From Lineus longissimus (taxonomy: Eukaryota; Nemertea; Pilidiophora; Heteronemertea; Lineidae): a stretch of 64,000 nucleotides of DNA. Location of the stretch: positions 5,981,501 through 6,045,500 of the forward strand of contig NC_088325.1 of NCBI RefSeq assembly GCF_910592395.1. Direction: 5' to 3'. The position numbers and the translations under genes are program-made. A model generated the notes under the pieces. The model saw only the letters and a list, made by a program, of their open reading frames with translations, made no database searches and had not been told where the DNA came from. Positions 21,870 to 33,239 of this stretch are shown here, piece by piece (position 1 is the first letter of the stretch; each line of letters begins with the position of its first letter).

Positions 21870-22912
21870 TTTTTATCTGAAGCAGAAGACGAAATAGACA
21901 GATCTGCGGGCAGTACAATACGCTGTTTGTCGACGAGGTTTATCATCGAGTTTGCACATCGGTCACACAGTAACAGAGCATCATTAAAACTTGAAATTGT
22001 ATGCACTGTACATGGCCATGCAGAATTAGCGGAATGAGTGGATTCTGGGCTTCAATCACCTGGAAAAGCCAGTATTTGTCGCGATGATCGTAGCCATGCC
22101 TGAACTCTGAAGACGAAAGGAGGTATGTAATACAGCGCTGCGCACGGCTACCGACTGAAATAAACTGTCCCTACAGACCAGTTTTCATGCCTCATTGCGA
22201 GTCATGGTTTAACGACTGTAAAAAGCGACTTTCAAATAATCTTTGTGGCGTCTCGAACAAATTAAAACTTAATGAATTCATTATTTTCCATTTTGTATGA
22301 AATTATATCATATTTTGTACAGAATCCGCTCATTCCGCTCATTCCGCTAATTCTACATGGCCACTGTACATGTATATTGTCTAGCGTTCTGAACGTAAAA
22401 TCTGCTGTATGTCAAGTTGCTGCTTTGAGCGGCAACTGGCAATGTAGGTTCCAGGTGCTCACGCAACGAATATACCCGTTAAGTCCTTCACATGATCAGA
22501 GGAAACTTTCTAACGACTGGTTATTTCTTGAACCATATTCCGCCTTCCCCGACCGTGCATTGGGTTTTCATCGCAGTCCTTATACATCACTTGGTGGTTA
22601 TAGAATTCATCATTTTCGCAAAGCATTTACCGACGCAGGATTCAAAATTTATCACTAGTTCATTTGTTAGACGGCACTGTACACATTAAGAACCAAACGA
22701 GCTGGGAAATCTGAGAGTGATGCGATTTCAAACGCTCGCTTTTGGCAATACCTTGTACGAATTTTGCAATAGGGTCAAGAACTATATAGACAAAATATCA
22801 GGCTTTAAAGTTTCATTAAAGGATGCATTTTGTTTAACCCTATGGAGCCCGCGTTTCCACAGAAATAACACTCCTTGCTTGAAACAACTCCATTAAAGAT
22901 GATAGTACTCAC

Positions 22913-23000
22913 CTGCTTTATCTTGAGTCCACCTCCTTAGTTTGTCGATCTCGTCTTCCGAAAGCGATTTGAAATTGTTCGGAAATCAACTTGTTTTATA
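22913..23000 (-). promoter_or_regulatory. TATA promoter and non-coding first exon of the Link/CBM14 gene
   Basis: On the minus strand TATAAAA lies at 23000-22994. About 30 bases downstream begins a stretch ending at 22913 with a strong GTGAGT donor. The coding first exon at 21869 is preceded by a good acceptor (tgcttcag, then ataaaa before the ATG), so a ~1-kb intron in the 5' leader fits well. The transcription start is inferred from TATA spacing. A lone open frame through this exon has no ATG before the donor. Confidence 0.55.
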
Positions 23001-23805
23001 CAGCCGTGGGATATTGTTACACTCACTTTCGTAACGTACCCCTCATGACAAAACGTTTTAACAAGAGCAGGTAAACACAAAATTGTCCGCTGATTATTGT
23101 AGGTTTTTTTATCAAACGTCGTCATAACACGTAATTAGGATATGTGACAAGTCAGCCATGTCATGTCAGAAACTACTATAAAAATACAGCAGACAAAACT
23201 GGTTAATATATACATCCTTAGCCATGTTTAGCAAGGAGGTTGAGCACATTGAATAGTTTGGATAAAGCGAACAATGCATACATGTTGCAGGGTCCGACAA
23301 ACATATTTTTTTCGTTATTGACTTGATAAGCGCGGGGCATATTTGCATGCATAATAGATCGGATTGCTCCGTAAATATTCATGATCATGCTTTTATAACT
23401 GACAGTCTAAAAAACAATTAGGACATGTTATACCGAATCATGCAAATGAAATCATACCATCGGTCAGACTCCGTAGGTTCACAAGGAGTTCATTGACGAA
23501 AGTAGGAGATTTTTATGCTCAGTTCACTTTTGTTCTGAAAGTGTTTGACGTTTTTTCAATTTTGTCTCCACTCTCAAAGAGAAGAAAGGTGCGTGATTCG
23601 TTAATTTTATCACGCACAACTCCTGGGCTGAGTTAATCAAAACAACGTTAGCTTAAATGGATGCGATAAGTCCTAACCTGGACAGCTTAATGAGTCTAAC
23701 TGAAAGAGATAACGTCCTCGAGGATAATTTACGTAATTGCCTAGTGTTAAACGTGACTGCGGATGCTATGCTTTTGAAGATACCGGACCCGGGCGCATAG
23801 AAACC
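23001..23805. other. Intergenic
   Basis: No gene is recognised. The sequence is AT-rich with only short open frames. Confidence 0.4.
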
Positions 23806-23814
23806 TTTCCAATC

Positions 23815-24251
23815 GGTAGTATGTAAATGTTGAAACGAGCCAAATGAAACAAGACAAACTAAACGAACCAAATAAACATTCTATACATTAAACTGAAGAT
23901 TAGGTTTAGATGCAATATGATTGCAAGCGTTAGGTTGATATTTGCATGAAATGAAAAAGCACTTTTATTCCCTCAGGCCCACTTAGTTGGACTCGTTTAC
24001 ATTCTAAACAAGCCAAAATAAACGAGTAAATGAAACGTTCCATGGTGCACCATGCCAAACTTAAATGAACCATATTGAATGGGACTATGTGAATGATATC
24101 ATATTTTGTGCTTTAAACATACTAGACCGAATCCTGCATTGAATATTACATGTGAATTTGATCTTTCAGCTCAGGTTTAAATCGACTATTTCGATCGTTT
24201 AGCTTGGCTTGTTTTGTTTCATTTGGCTCGTTTCAACATTTACCTACTACC
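23815..24251. mobile_element. MITE with ~45-bp TIRs and 9-bp target duplication
   Basis: The ends are inverted copies beginning GGTAGTA(t/g)GTAAATGTTG and continuing 'aaacgagccaaatgaaac'. Flanks are tttccaatc (23806-23814) and tttacaatc (24252-24260), an 8-of-9 match, consistent with a 9-bp target duplication. The ~340-bp interior has no gene. A 9-bp duplication would suit a Mutator-type source, but the TIR alone does not prove this. Confidence 0.75.
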
Positions 24252-24616
24252 TTTACAATCTCCTGAGTGCACGCCGAGAATTTACGTCACAATGTCATAT
24301 TCTTCTAGCCCAATGTTTTGCTGTTCTGGGCATATAACCTAAAGTTACCATCATACAAAGTTTTAGCCATCTAGCCCCAGCGGTTACGCAACGTGATCTG
24401 CTATATAAACATTCGACAACGAACATAGACGACCGACACCACGGTTGTAGGTCCCAACAGGTGAGCTAAACAACTGCAGGTTAAAAGTGCATTTTCCACC
24501 AGATTTGCCTCCATAAGTGTATGACGCACTGCCGGTGATGACAGGTGATTTAAGGAATATTAATCACATCGCGGCTCTATCATGTTAAAAATCGGGACTG
24601 TGTAAATACAGCTTAA

Positions 24617-24951
24617 AGGGAACTGGAACCGCCGAGCGATTTATTCAACTTTTCGACTTTCACCGCCCGAGAAAGTCAAACTTCCAACTTCCCATTCGAG
24701 TTCAGATTTGTAGCTCCGCCCCCAGTGCCCGAGCATGCGCAGTTCAATTTGTTATTATTGAGAATCATGTGAGAATCACGTGAGTCATGCGATCTTTCAT
24801 TCATGAGTTTTCGTAGTAAATTCCATTGTAGTGACGTCACTCAATGATTGACAGCTAGGCGCCTTTTTTTATTCATGCCTCGTTCTGATCACCCGATACG
24901 CGGGAAATGAAAACGAGGTCATACGAACTGGCTTGGCGGTTCCAGTTCCCT
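24617..24951. mobile_element. MITE flanked by TTAA
   Basis: The TIRs AGGGAACTGGAACCGCC and their complement are each flanked by TTAA (24613-24616 and 24952-24955). The element is 335 bp and non-coding. TTAA duplication with perfect short TIRs points to piggyBac-type mobilisation, though the terminal bases are not diagnostic. Confidence 0.75.
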
Positions 24952-24955
24952 TTAA

Positions 24956-26593
24956 GCGGGAGTGCACATACGAATGGAGGAAAAAACAATAGCTTTGCTT
25001 GTAATTCAAATTTTGATGCCACTTTTCTTTAATCGCCTGATGGCCGTGGTCATTTACCTACAATATGACGAGGCCTGTTTGTTCATCAGTTGCCTAATTT
25101 CCAAGTCTGACTTACCGATACTGATGCAATTTATCCAACTCTTTGTTATGCAAAACAATGTAAGTAAAAAGCTGACATAAACTGTCAGCACTTTTGTGAT
25201 TTTATAAAATGTAAGGTCATCTTCGGTCAAAAGGTATACGTATTTGTTATAAAAATGATAAAACAGCTCTAAAAAGTCATAACATCGCTTCTTTAAATAG
25301 GACACCTCGTTTTATAAGAACCCTAGACCTCGATCAGTTCCAACGGTGCCGTCAATAAAGTTGCACAAACCCTGCAAAAACGTCACATCCCTTGCAGCCT
25401 ATCATGAATCTACGTTACTAGGTAGATCTTCAATGAATCAATAAAACAGATTCCAGCTGATATTCCAGAGGTTAAACGCTGATGTTTTTTTTGGATTTTT
25501 TGTGATCCGTGGTTTTTAAAACTGGCAAATTACTGATGGTGTTATTTTAAGGCGTCCTACAAATAATGTCGTTACTGTAGTACCGCTATCCAATTCGCTT
25601 AAATTTACACGCGATATGTATAATATATCATCGAAGATCAGTACAAATTTGGACACATTTGTCCGTCCAACTCTTATAGGTAGAACTTCAAAGACGGGCA
25701 GCCATTTCTGAATACCCCGATACATGAATGCCACCTATTTCTGCTTCATTCTTAGTATTAACTGTGTATCAGGTAAGAATGCATCACCAAACTCCTAATT
25801 AAAATATGTCAATTTGTCGATAATTATGACGTTTTGAAAACTCTCTGCTTACATCTTTATAATTGACCATAATTTGTCTGTTACATTCTGTCGAACAAAG
25901 ACAATAATGGACAGATCGGTTGAAATCTGAACTTCAGAGATATTTGCAACAATGTAGAAAGTTATTATGAAGATAGGTAGATGGGCGACGTGTTCAATGC
26001 AGCCACGCAACATTAACAAAGACTGGGGTTTTAGAAATGGTTGCTGGGTTGGTGTCATTACAATGGTCATAAAACGGAGCCATCCAGGTATATTGGACAG
26101 CGAAATACATGGGTGATCATCTCAAAGTCACGACAGCTGTACACTATCATAACAGTTCAGTTTTCACCGACCAACTGTTAGCAGCTTACGGGGTGTGACG
26201 CACTAGGAACCGAAACCGCTGTAGGAATACAGAAACCATGGAGAAACGCGACCACCTTAGGTATTGAGGTAGGAGCTCTTCTCAACAAGCATCGTATTAT
26301 CGCCAAATCTTCACTAAAGAAACATATGCTTGTTATCACGTAGCTACATTCTGTCGAACAAAGACAATAATGGACAGATCGGTTGAAATCTGAACTTCAG
26401 AGATATCGCCAAATCTTCACTAAAGAAACATATGCTTGTTATCACGTAGCTACGCGTAGACATGTAGACACGTTGAAACAAAAGGATGCATTAAATTGAG
26501 CCAGAGACATATCCGAATTGTTCTGATAAGTATCTTCTGTCGGCTGCAATTCGAAAATTCTAAATGCTGAAAATGCCGATTTGATTATGTACG
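24956..26593. other. Intergenic with a local templated duplication
   Basis: No gene is recognised. At 26299-26453 a ~49-bp segment (containing 'cgccaaatcttcactaaag') is repeated directly around a ~62-bp copy (26344-26406) of 25882-25943 (containing 'tctgtcgaacaaagacaat'). The 26.5-kb end is the presumed 5' leader of the next gene. Confidence 0.6.
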
Positions 26594-29500
26594 ATGATAG
26601 CATCGGACTCCATTGAAATGAATGGCTCAGCCCGTGCGGATGTCACCATTACCACAGCAACCGAGGCGACAGAAGATGATACGTATTCAATCTGGGCGCT
26701 AAAGACTCTATATTTCATCCTAACGAAATACGGCTGGTGGGCATGCATCATCATAGGAATCCCAGGGAACACTATTTCCATTATGATAACGAGTAAGAAA
26801 TCGAACCGGCACATCTCGTCGTGTAGCTATATGACGGCACTTGCAGTAGTTGATACCATGACTCTCCTAATGATCAGCTGGGCTCTTGCACTCATGAAGT
26901 GGGGGTTTGCAGCATCACTGCCGGAGCCCACAAGAGAAATTCTATATAAGTAAGTCTTAAAGCTGGACAGGTTAATTCTTTCCTGTAAATTGTTTTCGTG
27001 TAGCCCGCTCGTAATCATAAATACACATCGCTTTGGTACAAGGCCCGCAACGTGGACGTACCAGCGCGATAAAAATGGGGGTGTATTGTGTTTTTGATTG
27101 ATGTACTGAAATATCACCGTCAAAATTTATATTCAATGCGTATTTACATTGATGAATTTGGTGAATCAAAATCAGTTCGTAATTTTGGACAAACAACACT
27201 TGCTTCCTGTTTTAACGTTTTAAAATTCTTATGACCTTTAAACGTCTTCGTTGACCCACTGACTGGTCTATTAGCGCCATTATTACCCCTACCGACTTTG
27301 TCGGCGACAAAAGCAGTGTACAGATGTAATTACCTAGCAGGACATGGAAAACCTTAAAGTCTAAGGGACTTTTTATATGAATTTCCAACTGTATAATCGC
27401 TACCCAGAGTGATGTGCCCTCCAAACAGCGATAGTCTTTATCGGATCGATGCGATGAAAACACAAAGTGTGACTTCCGTGTGGCGCGAAAAGCATTTCCG
27501 CGACATGAACAATTGTCCTTTGGGTGCAGAAAAAGTAACAAATAGCGCCTTTTGCTCTACATGGTGAATACGAATTTAAACTAGTTGGAAACAGGTCGAT
27601 AATTTTCAAAGCATGGTTAACTAATAACAAATGGAACGGTTGAAGAATAATTAAATCTATAAAAGGATAAAGCGCTTATTTTTTCATATCGTGTCGGAAA
27701 GATGTAGGAGTAAAAATTCGAAGTTAGAACTCGGAAAAATTCTAAACTCACACTCTTTGCAGGTGGATGTGGTACTCTGTCTATTTGTTCGCCATACTAT
27801 CTGGTCTTTTCCTCGCCGAGATGTCACTAGACAGACTCATAGCCGTGCGTTTCCCGATGGTCGCCGTGGGATATTGCACCTCATCGAGGGCTTGGAAAAC
27901 AATAATTTTTACTGGGATAACTATTGCCTTAGTGAATGCAAACTTGTTCTACACCTACAGATATCATAAGGAAGACGTTTTAGGTGAGTATATGGTCATC
28001 TTGTAATAAATAATGTTCTTCTTCTAGTCTAGTTTTAGATCCTGACCGCACTCTAGCTCTAGCACATCTCGTTTCTAAAATAGATTTCGCAGAATCGAAC
28101 ATCTGCGCATGCAATGACGTCCTTGTTAATTTCAGCGATGAATTACCAATTTGTTCTGTCAATTTGTTTAAGACCAGTTGGTAATCCGTCAGATTTAGTG
28201 AGATATCGACATTTGTGAATACTTAAGAAATGCGGCCACGTGTTGGCACATCTAAATCTAGCTACGTCTCGTGGAATTCTCCGGGCTAGCTGCGCCGATG
28301 TTATTTCTTGACATATTCGAAACGGGAAGCTCCGTAAAGTATTATGATTGTATGTATCTTGCTTCAAATATTAGTTGTCTAGCTTCGGTTGTTGCAGGTA
28401 CTGACATCTTGCGAGCCGATGTACCCGAAAGCCCTTTTCTCGAGGGCCTTGCTTTGGGCTTTCAGCTCGGCTTCGGGACACTCATACCCTTCGTTATCAT
28501 CGTCATTAGCAATTTGTGGATCATCATCACGGTGAGCAAGAATTAAAGATAACTTGTTCGAAATATAAAGTGAACCTGTACACTCTTTTATTTTATTTCT
28601 CAGTCTCTTATGAATCATGTGACTGTTGTTGCTGACCTTGTGACTACATTATATATCTTCATCCGTTACTTGGAGAAAAAGAAATCATGCAGAGTTTGCT
28701 AAAATGTCTTGACTGGATTTTGGTTCGCGCATACTTTACTAAATGTAAGTCAGCACACACTATACACAGTTGAATTGGTGGGTGCTGCTTGCATCATTTG
28801 CCGATATACGAATTTCGACTCCTGTTGACTTTAATAGCAGATTTCCAAATTAACTGTCGTCTGATACTGTAGGTTCACAAAGCGAACAAGGAGAGAACAA
28901 CGATGGAGGTCGCCGGATCCAAGGGTCAGAAGAGGCGTGACAAGGACACCAAGTATCTAACTCGGATGTTGATCCTTGTCTGCATCGCTTACGTCATGTG
29001 TTCAATCCCTTACAGGTAATTGCGCTTGTTTTCACTCGCAGGAGATGTGCTTTGCAACGGGCTGATCATATTATTCAAGGGGTGAGGGTAGACAATAATA
29101 TTGCGGAACTTTGTTCGAACGAAATGCTTATCCTTGGCAAAACTTGGCACGGTAATGTATCAAACAGCCCATATTTTGCTTGTGCGAAGCATTATTCATA
29201 CAACTGGTGGCGGGGCATCCTCGAAGATCCAGAGTCAGTCGTACCCTCCTCTCCTTGCACACGTTACATAAGCTCGGTCGATAGTGCCGAGTGTTGGCCT
29301 AAGCATAGGATGGGTGTGGGGAGGCGACAGTTTATTTTCTTGTATGATACACTCACTTGAATACTCACTTGATCGATGCGCACTTAGAATCAGCGGCTTT
29401 CGGCAGACGTTTGGATCAAATTCAAAATTTGTGTCGGGTTGTTGCGGAAACCTCAGTATCCGAGGAGTTACCAAGGTATATTTATTCATGCACGTGATTA

Positions 29501-29870
29501 ACTGGGCACAAAATATGGATATCTTGTTCACACTTCCGCCGACTGAACGTCCGAAAAGAAGTATCTGCTGAGCAACACCTGGTAACTTTTTTTCAGGATG
29601 TATGACTCTGTGATGAACATCCCAGCCCTCAAAGACATATACAACTTAGAAGACCCTTATTGGATCCTCCGCTACGGGGTCGAATATTGGGTATTGCTCG
29701 AAGTCTGGCATCAGAATTACTCTGTTAACTTCTACCTCTACTGTATTGGGGGTGGGCGTAAATACAGAAATGATGTCCGAACAGTTCTGAAGGATCTGTA
29801 CCTCATGATCATCTGCCGAGGGAGGGATACATCGCCAACATCCACATTGGCTAAGACAACCAGACGTTAA
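26594..29870 (+). CDS. Rhodopsin-family GPCR, five exons (paralog C)
   Basis: Five exons with consistent phases: 26594-26949, 27763-27983, 28398-28531, 28873-29015 and 29597-29870, giving 375 residues. Exon 1 encodes an extracellular N-terminus with an NGS sequon, TM1 (GIPGNTISIMI) and TM2. Exon 2 encodes TM3 with a DRL motif (MSLDRLIAVRFPM) and TM4. Exon 3 encodes TM5. Exon 4 encodes a basic third intracellular loop and TM6 (CIAYVMCSIPYR). Exon 5 encodes ECL3, TM7 (NYSVNFYLYCIGGGRKYR, lacking NPxxY) and a short tail. Length matches the single-exon receptors nearby (about 350-377), and the TM7 pattern is alike, so they belong to one broad peptide-receptor-like group. The residue at 3.25 is Tyr, and ECL2 has no Cys, so the conserved disulfide is absent. 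The ligand is unknown. Confidence 0.85.
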
Positions 29871-30142
29871 CCTGGCTGAGTGTATGGAACTCAGCCAGTC
29901 TTTTCGTTTGTCGAAATGGAATGGTTCAGGTCCTCTATCCTCTCATAACGAAATGGAATGAGTCAGGTCCTCGATCATCTCAGAACACACTGCCCGCGGC
30001 ATTCTGTTCCTTTGGGCTGAACCCTGAGACCCACTGACCGAACTGGCTTCACATGTCAAAATCCCGATAAGGTTATCCTGAAATCATTAGATGATCGGAT
30101 ATCTTTTTCAGTTTCTGAATTAATGTTCATACACACAATCCT

Positions 30143-30217
30143 TATACATTTTTAAATGTATGAGGATGTATAAACTCTACTACGTTTAGATCTTAAAAGA
30201 TCTAAACGTAGTAGAGT
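30143..30217. repeat. Two adjacent hairpins; the second is a perfect 21-bp inverted repeat
   Basis: 30174-30217 is ACTCTACTACGTTTAGATCT(T), a two-base loop and its exact complement. Just before it, cttatacattt and aaatgtatgag form a second stem with one mismatch. They lie about 270 bp past the stop of the five-exon GPCR. There is no T-run or other sign of a bacterial-type terminator, nor of a tRNA. Confidence 0.8.
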
Positions 30218-30227
30218 CTTCCAAAAA

Positions 30228-30638
30228 TCATGTTTCGACATGATTCTGAAGGAGATTTAGAATAAGATAGTCACTAAAAAATATCACAATGAATCTCAGC
30301 GGGATTTTCGACCTGATCGAAGTAACCTTGAATAGCTTATATTTAGTTTCTTTATTTGGTGTATCCATGAGCGCCATGCCATAACTAGCCCACTTGCCTA
30401 CAATGTATTCCGATTCCGTTGTTAAAACATACATAGGTAAGTAAGGCAGGTACGCTGTGAGGACATCCTGACGTGACAAAGGACAACTTTCACAAGTCCT
30501 TTGCGAGTTCACCTATAAATAAGACACACATAAGTTCTATGTTGTATATCTAATCGGCAATAATGACTTTAGATGCACAGAGAAGTGGTGAACTCTTGAA
30601 AAAAACCACTAAGACATGACACCGTACCTTCTTCTTCA
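30228..30638 (-). CDS. Uncertain two-exon minus-strand gene or gene end
   Basis: Exon b, 30512-30228, is open for 94 codons after a plausible acceptor (tttatag) and has cysteines near its start (RTCESC) and aromatic-rich text (YLPYLPMYVLTTES). Exon a ends at 30627 with a GTACGG donor. An ATG at 30638 gives MKKK and joins exon b in phase 0, for 98 residues. A different, longer frame in exon a (from an ATG near 30740) would hit a stop soon after the junction. I do not recognise the protein. The acceptor-like site also resembles a TATA element, and the frame could be chance. Confidence 0.3.
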
Positions 30639-30769
30639 TCTTCAGCGTTCGATCTGCACTCGGATTTGATTTTCTTCAGCGAGTATTTCCTCTCTAAGAC
30701 AGGATCGAGCGTTTTTGCATGCCGATACGGCTTTGAGCGGTGCTTCATTTGTTAGGTTTATTGATACAG

Positions 30770-33091
30770 GGAACTCCGGTCAAGTCACATTCGAAGGACT
30801 GTGAAGAATGAGACCGGCGATCAGTGAAGAGCCAGGAGGACCAAATTACCCCCTCATTTATCTTACAATACCCTACAAATACCTTACAGTACATTAACCA
30901 AGAGTATTTTCTTTAGTAGGATCGACGTGGGATCTCTCGCTACACTTTCTGATTGCAAGCGTTCCTTGAAATGTCAAGCCTTTCTCAGTCCAGATAGTCC
31001 TTAACAACCTTAATACAGACCGGTCAAGGTGTCAATTGCATGCAACCTGTCGAATTTCCGGGAAAATCCATATCCGTATTTGGTATTGAAATGCAAAGTG
31101 TGGAGCACGTACGTTTATTTACATCACGTGACCTGCAGTAGCAAGGTATAATCTGCAGACCAGGCGTAGGTAGGCGTCGGGCGTGATCGGGAGTCCGGGC
31201 GTCTTACATCATAAGCCTTTTACGTGGTAGTCAGTAGTGTTAACCTCCTAGTAAGGCTATCAGGATCGTTATGAAATCGTTCCGATGTCTATGTCGTATG
31301 AGGGTTTATAAGAGCTGTTTGGCCTTGACCTTTAAATATCTCAACATCGCAATGGCACAGAGGCCATGTAGTGACGCAAATGGTGCCAGTAACTTTCTCT
31401 GATCCATAAAAATGATATAAACGTACGGTTGGAGATTTTTGTTTGCCGAGAAGCAAAGTTGTCAGTGGTAATACAGCGTGAATGTTAAGCACATGGACCT
31501 TGATATAACAATTTCACCATGACCAAGCTGAATTAAACCTGAATGATCAAGGTTGTCGTGCAGCTGAGGCCAGGTTACGTAGGTGAACGTCGTATTTACG
31601 CTGATTTGCGCGGATTTTTGCTACAGGGGCAGGTTTAAAGGTGCAACAGACCGAAACATGGTGCTTCGTCGTTCATAGTTTGTCGCAAGATTAGTGAAAT
31701 AGGCAGGTTTCGCAAGCCTTCAGAACGTAGCAGTAGTAAGTGCAAAATCACGAGAATAAAACATAACGGAATGATGTATACAACTAAACTAAAATGTAAC
31801 TTTTTGGCATTTATAAGAAGCTGTTAAAACAAAATCGTTCTCCGTGGAAACCTATACTGTGGGTGGAAACAATTTGATATACATGTAGTTACCATTAGGT
31901 TTCATGCCACACTCTACCAAAACATAGCAGAAATTGCATCGTTGTATTGCGACGAATCACATTCAGTGGAAACCTACATATTTTGCATCAAATGCGTTGA
32001 TGAGTGCAAATATGAAGTGAGTACCAAGTACGTCATACTTTACCAGAAATAAGCAAAGTATGTTGTTGAGGAAGTTTATCTTGTAAATTTATGGAAACGG
32101 ATTAAGGAATATAGTTCCATAAAGACCATGACACCGTATAGTATTTCTTGCCTTGGCGCTCTATCATAGGACACATAAACTTGTACACTGGGATAAAAGA
32201 GTTTATAATGTTATTTGAAACTAGCATGCAATTATACAACATTGGCTTGACGCATCGCCATACCAAACGAGCTATTGATTGGCAGTTAATTGTATGACCA
32301 TTGTCATTTGAGTGCTGCAATTACCTATTTATGTATCGTAATTATTATCTGATATTGGATACACCAGGTTTAATATCCTGCAAAGAAAAAAGTATCTTCC
32401 CTCTGGGCATGAGGTAGTCTGATAGACAAAGGGTCTCAAGACAGAGCTGGTGTTACAAAGAGCTTATTTTATATAATACCACTTACTGGAGCAGTTATTC
32501 TCGAAAGAGCGAGCGGAAAGGACAAAATAACTTTGGCATGGTGGGTTGGTGTTCTGAAAGGAATTTAATTTGCGATCTCAACCTTTTACGTCTAAATGCG
32601 GCGAAAGCATTGCCTCGCCCAAGGTTCGATGCGCCGAGCAAAGGAACTGACATACATGACAGAGAGCGGTATTATACCGGATTCCAGTTCAATATTGGTT
32701 TTCATATACACCAGTTACGTTCTCCTGTTCAAAATTGCGAAGAAAATTGCTCAGGACATCAAAGTTAGATATCTTCTACTCGGTGCTAATTCAAAATAGC
32801 TGGTGCGTCATCAGGATCGCATCCTGTTTTGGAGTTTCATGCAGTTTCAATCGACGATGACAATGATTCTAAAGGAATGATTCAAGAGGATAGCAGGCTT
32901 TGGCCAATTGGCAGTATTAGAGAACGGTTTCTTCTCTCAGCATGGCAGTGAAATAACAAACTTTATATATTTTACGAACAAAAAATATCGCTATCATTGA
33001 ACAAACTTCAGCATTTTCGATGAACATCAGTCCATCTTGTTCACGGAATGACATTGGCCCCAAGATAGAAAGGTCCAAATCTTGAGTCTTG
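30770..33091. other. Intergenic
   Basis: No gene is supported. Short dispersed 'gtggaaacctata' motifs recur near 31850-31985. Nothing else is recognisable. Confidence 0.4.
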
Positions 33092-33239
33092 TCAGTCTGC
33101 CTTCTCCAGCATCTTCACGGGGCAGTGGCAGGCAGAAGTTGGGGTGTCCCACCTTTTTTTCCGGTTCAGCTTAGCCTTGTTCAGTCCTTTGATGTTGATG
33201 GCCTTCTTGATCTTGCGATGGTGGTTACGGGACTCCTGG
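33092..33239 (-). CDS. Possible 3'-terminal exon of an unidentified minus-strand gene
   Basis: An acceptor-like 'ctcatcatcag' precedes 48 codons and a stop. Codon third positions are rich in C and G (ATC, CTC, AAG, CTG), unlike the AT-rich surroundings. The encoded tail is strongly basic (RKIKKAI, NRKKRW) and ends with a CHC motif and ALEKAD-like acidic finish (SACHCPVKMLEKAD). No family is recognised. Upstream exons would lie at higher coordinates, but none was found before the GPCR on the opposite strand at 35 kb. Confidence 0.35.

Noticed and set aside
22937-23125. 62-codon minus-strand frame over the TATA region
   Set aside because: Better explained as promoter plus non-coding first exon of the Link/CBM14 gene.
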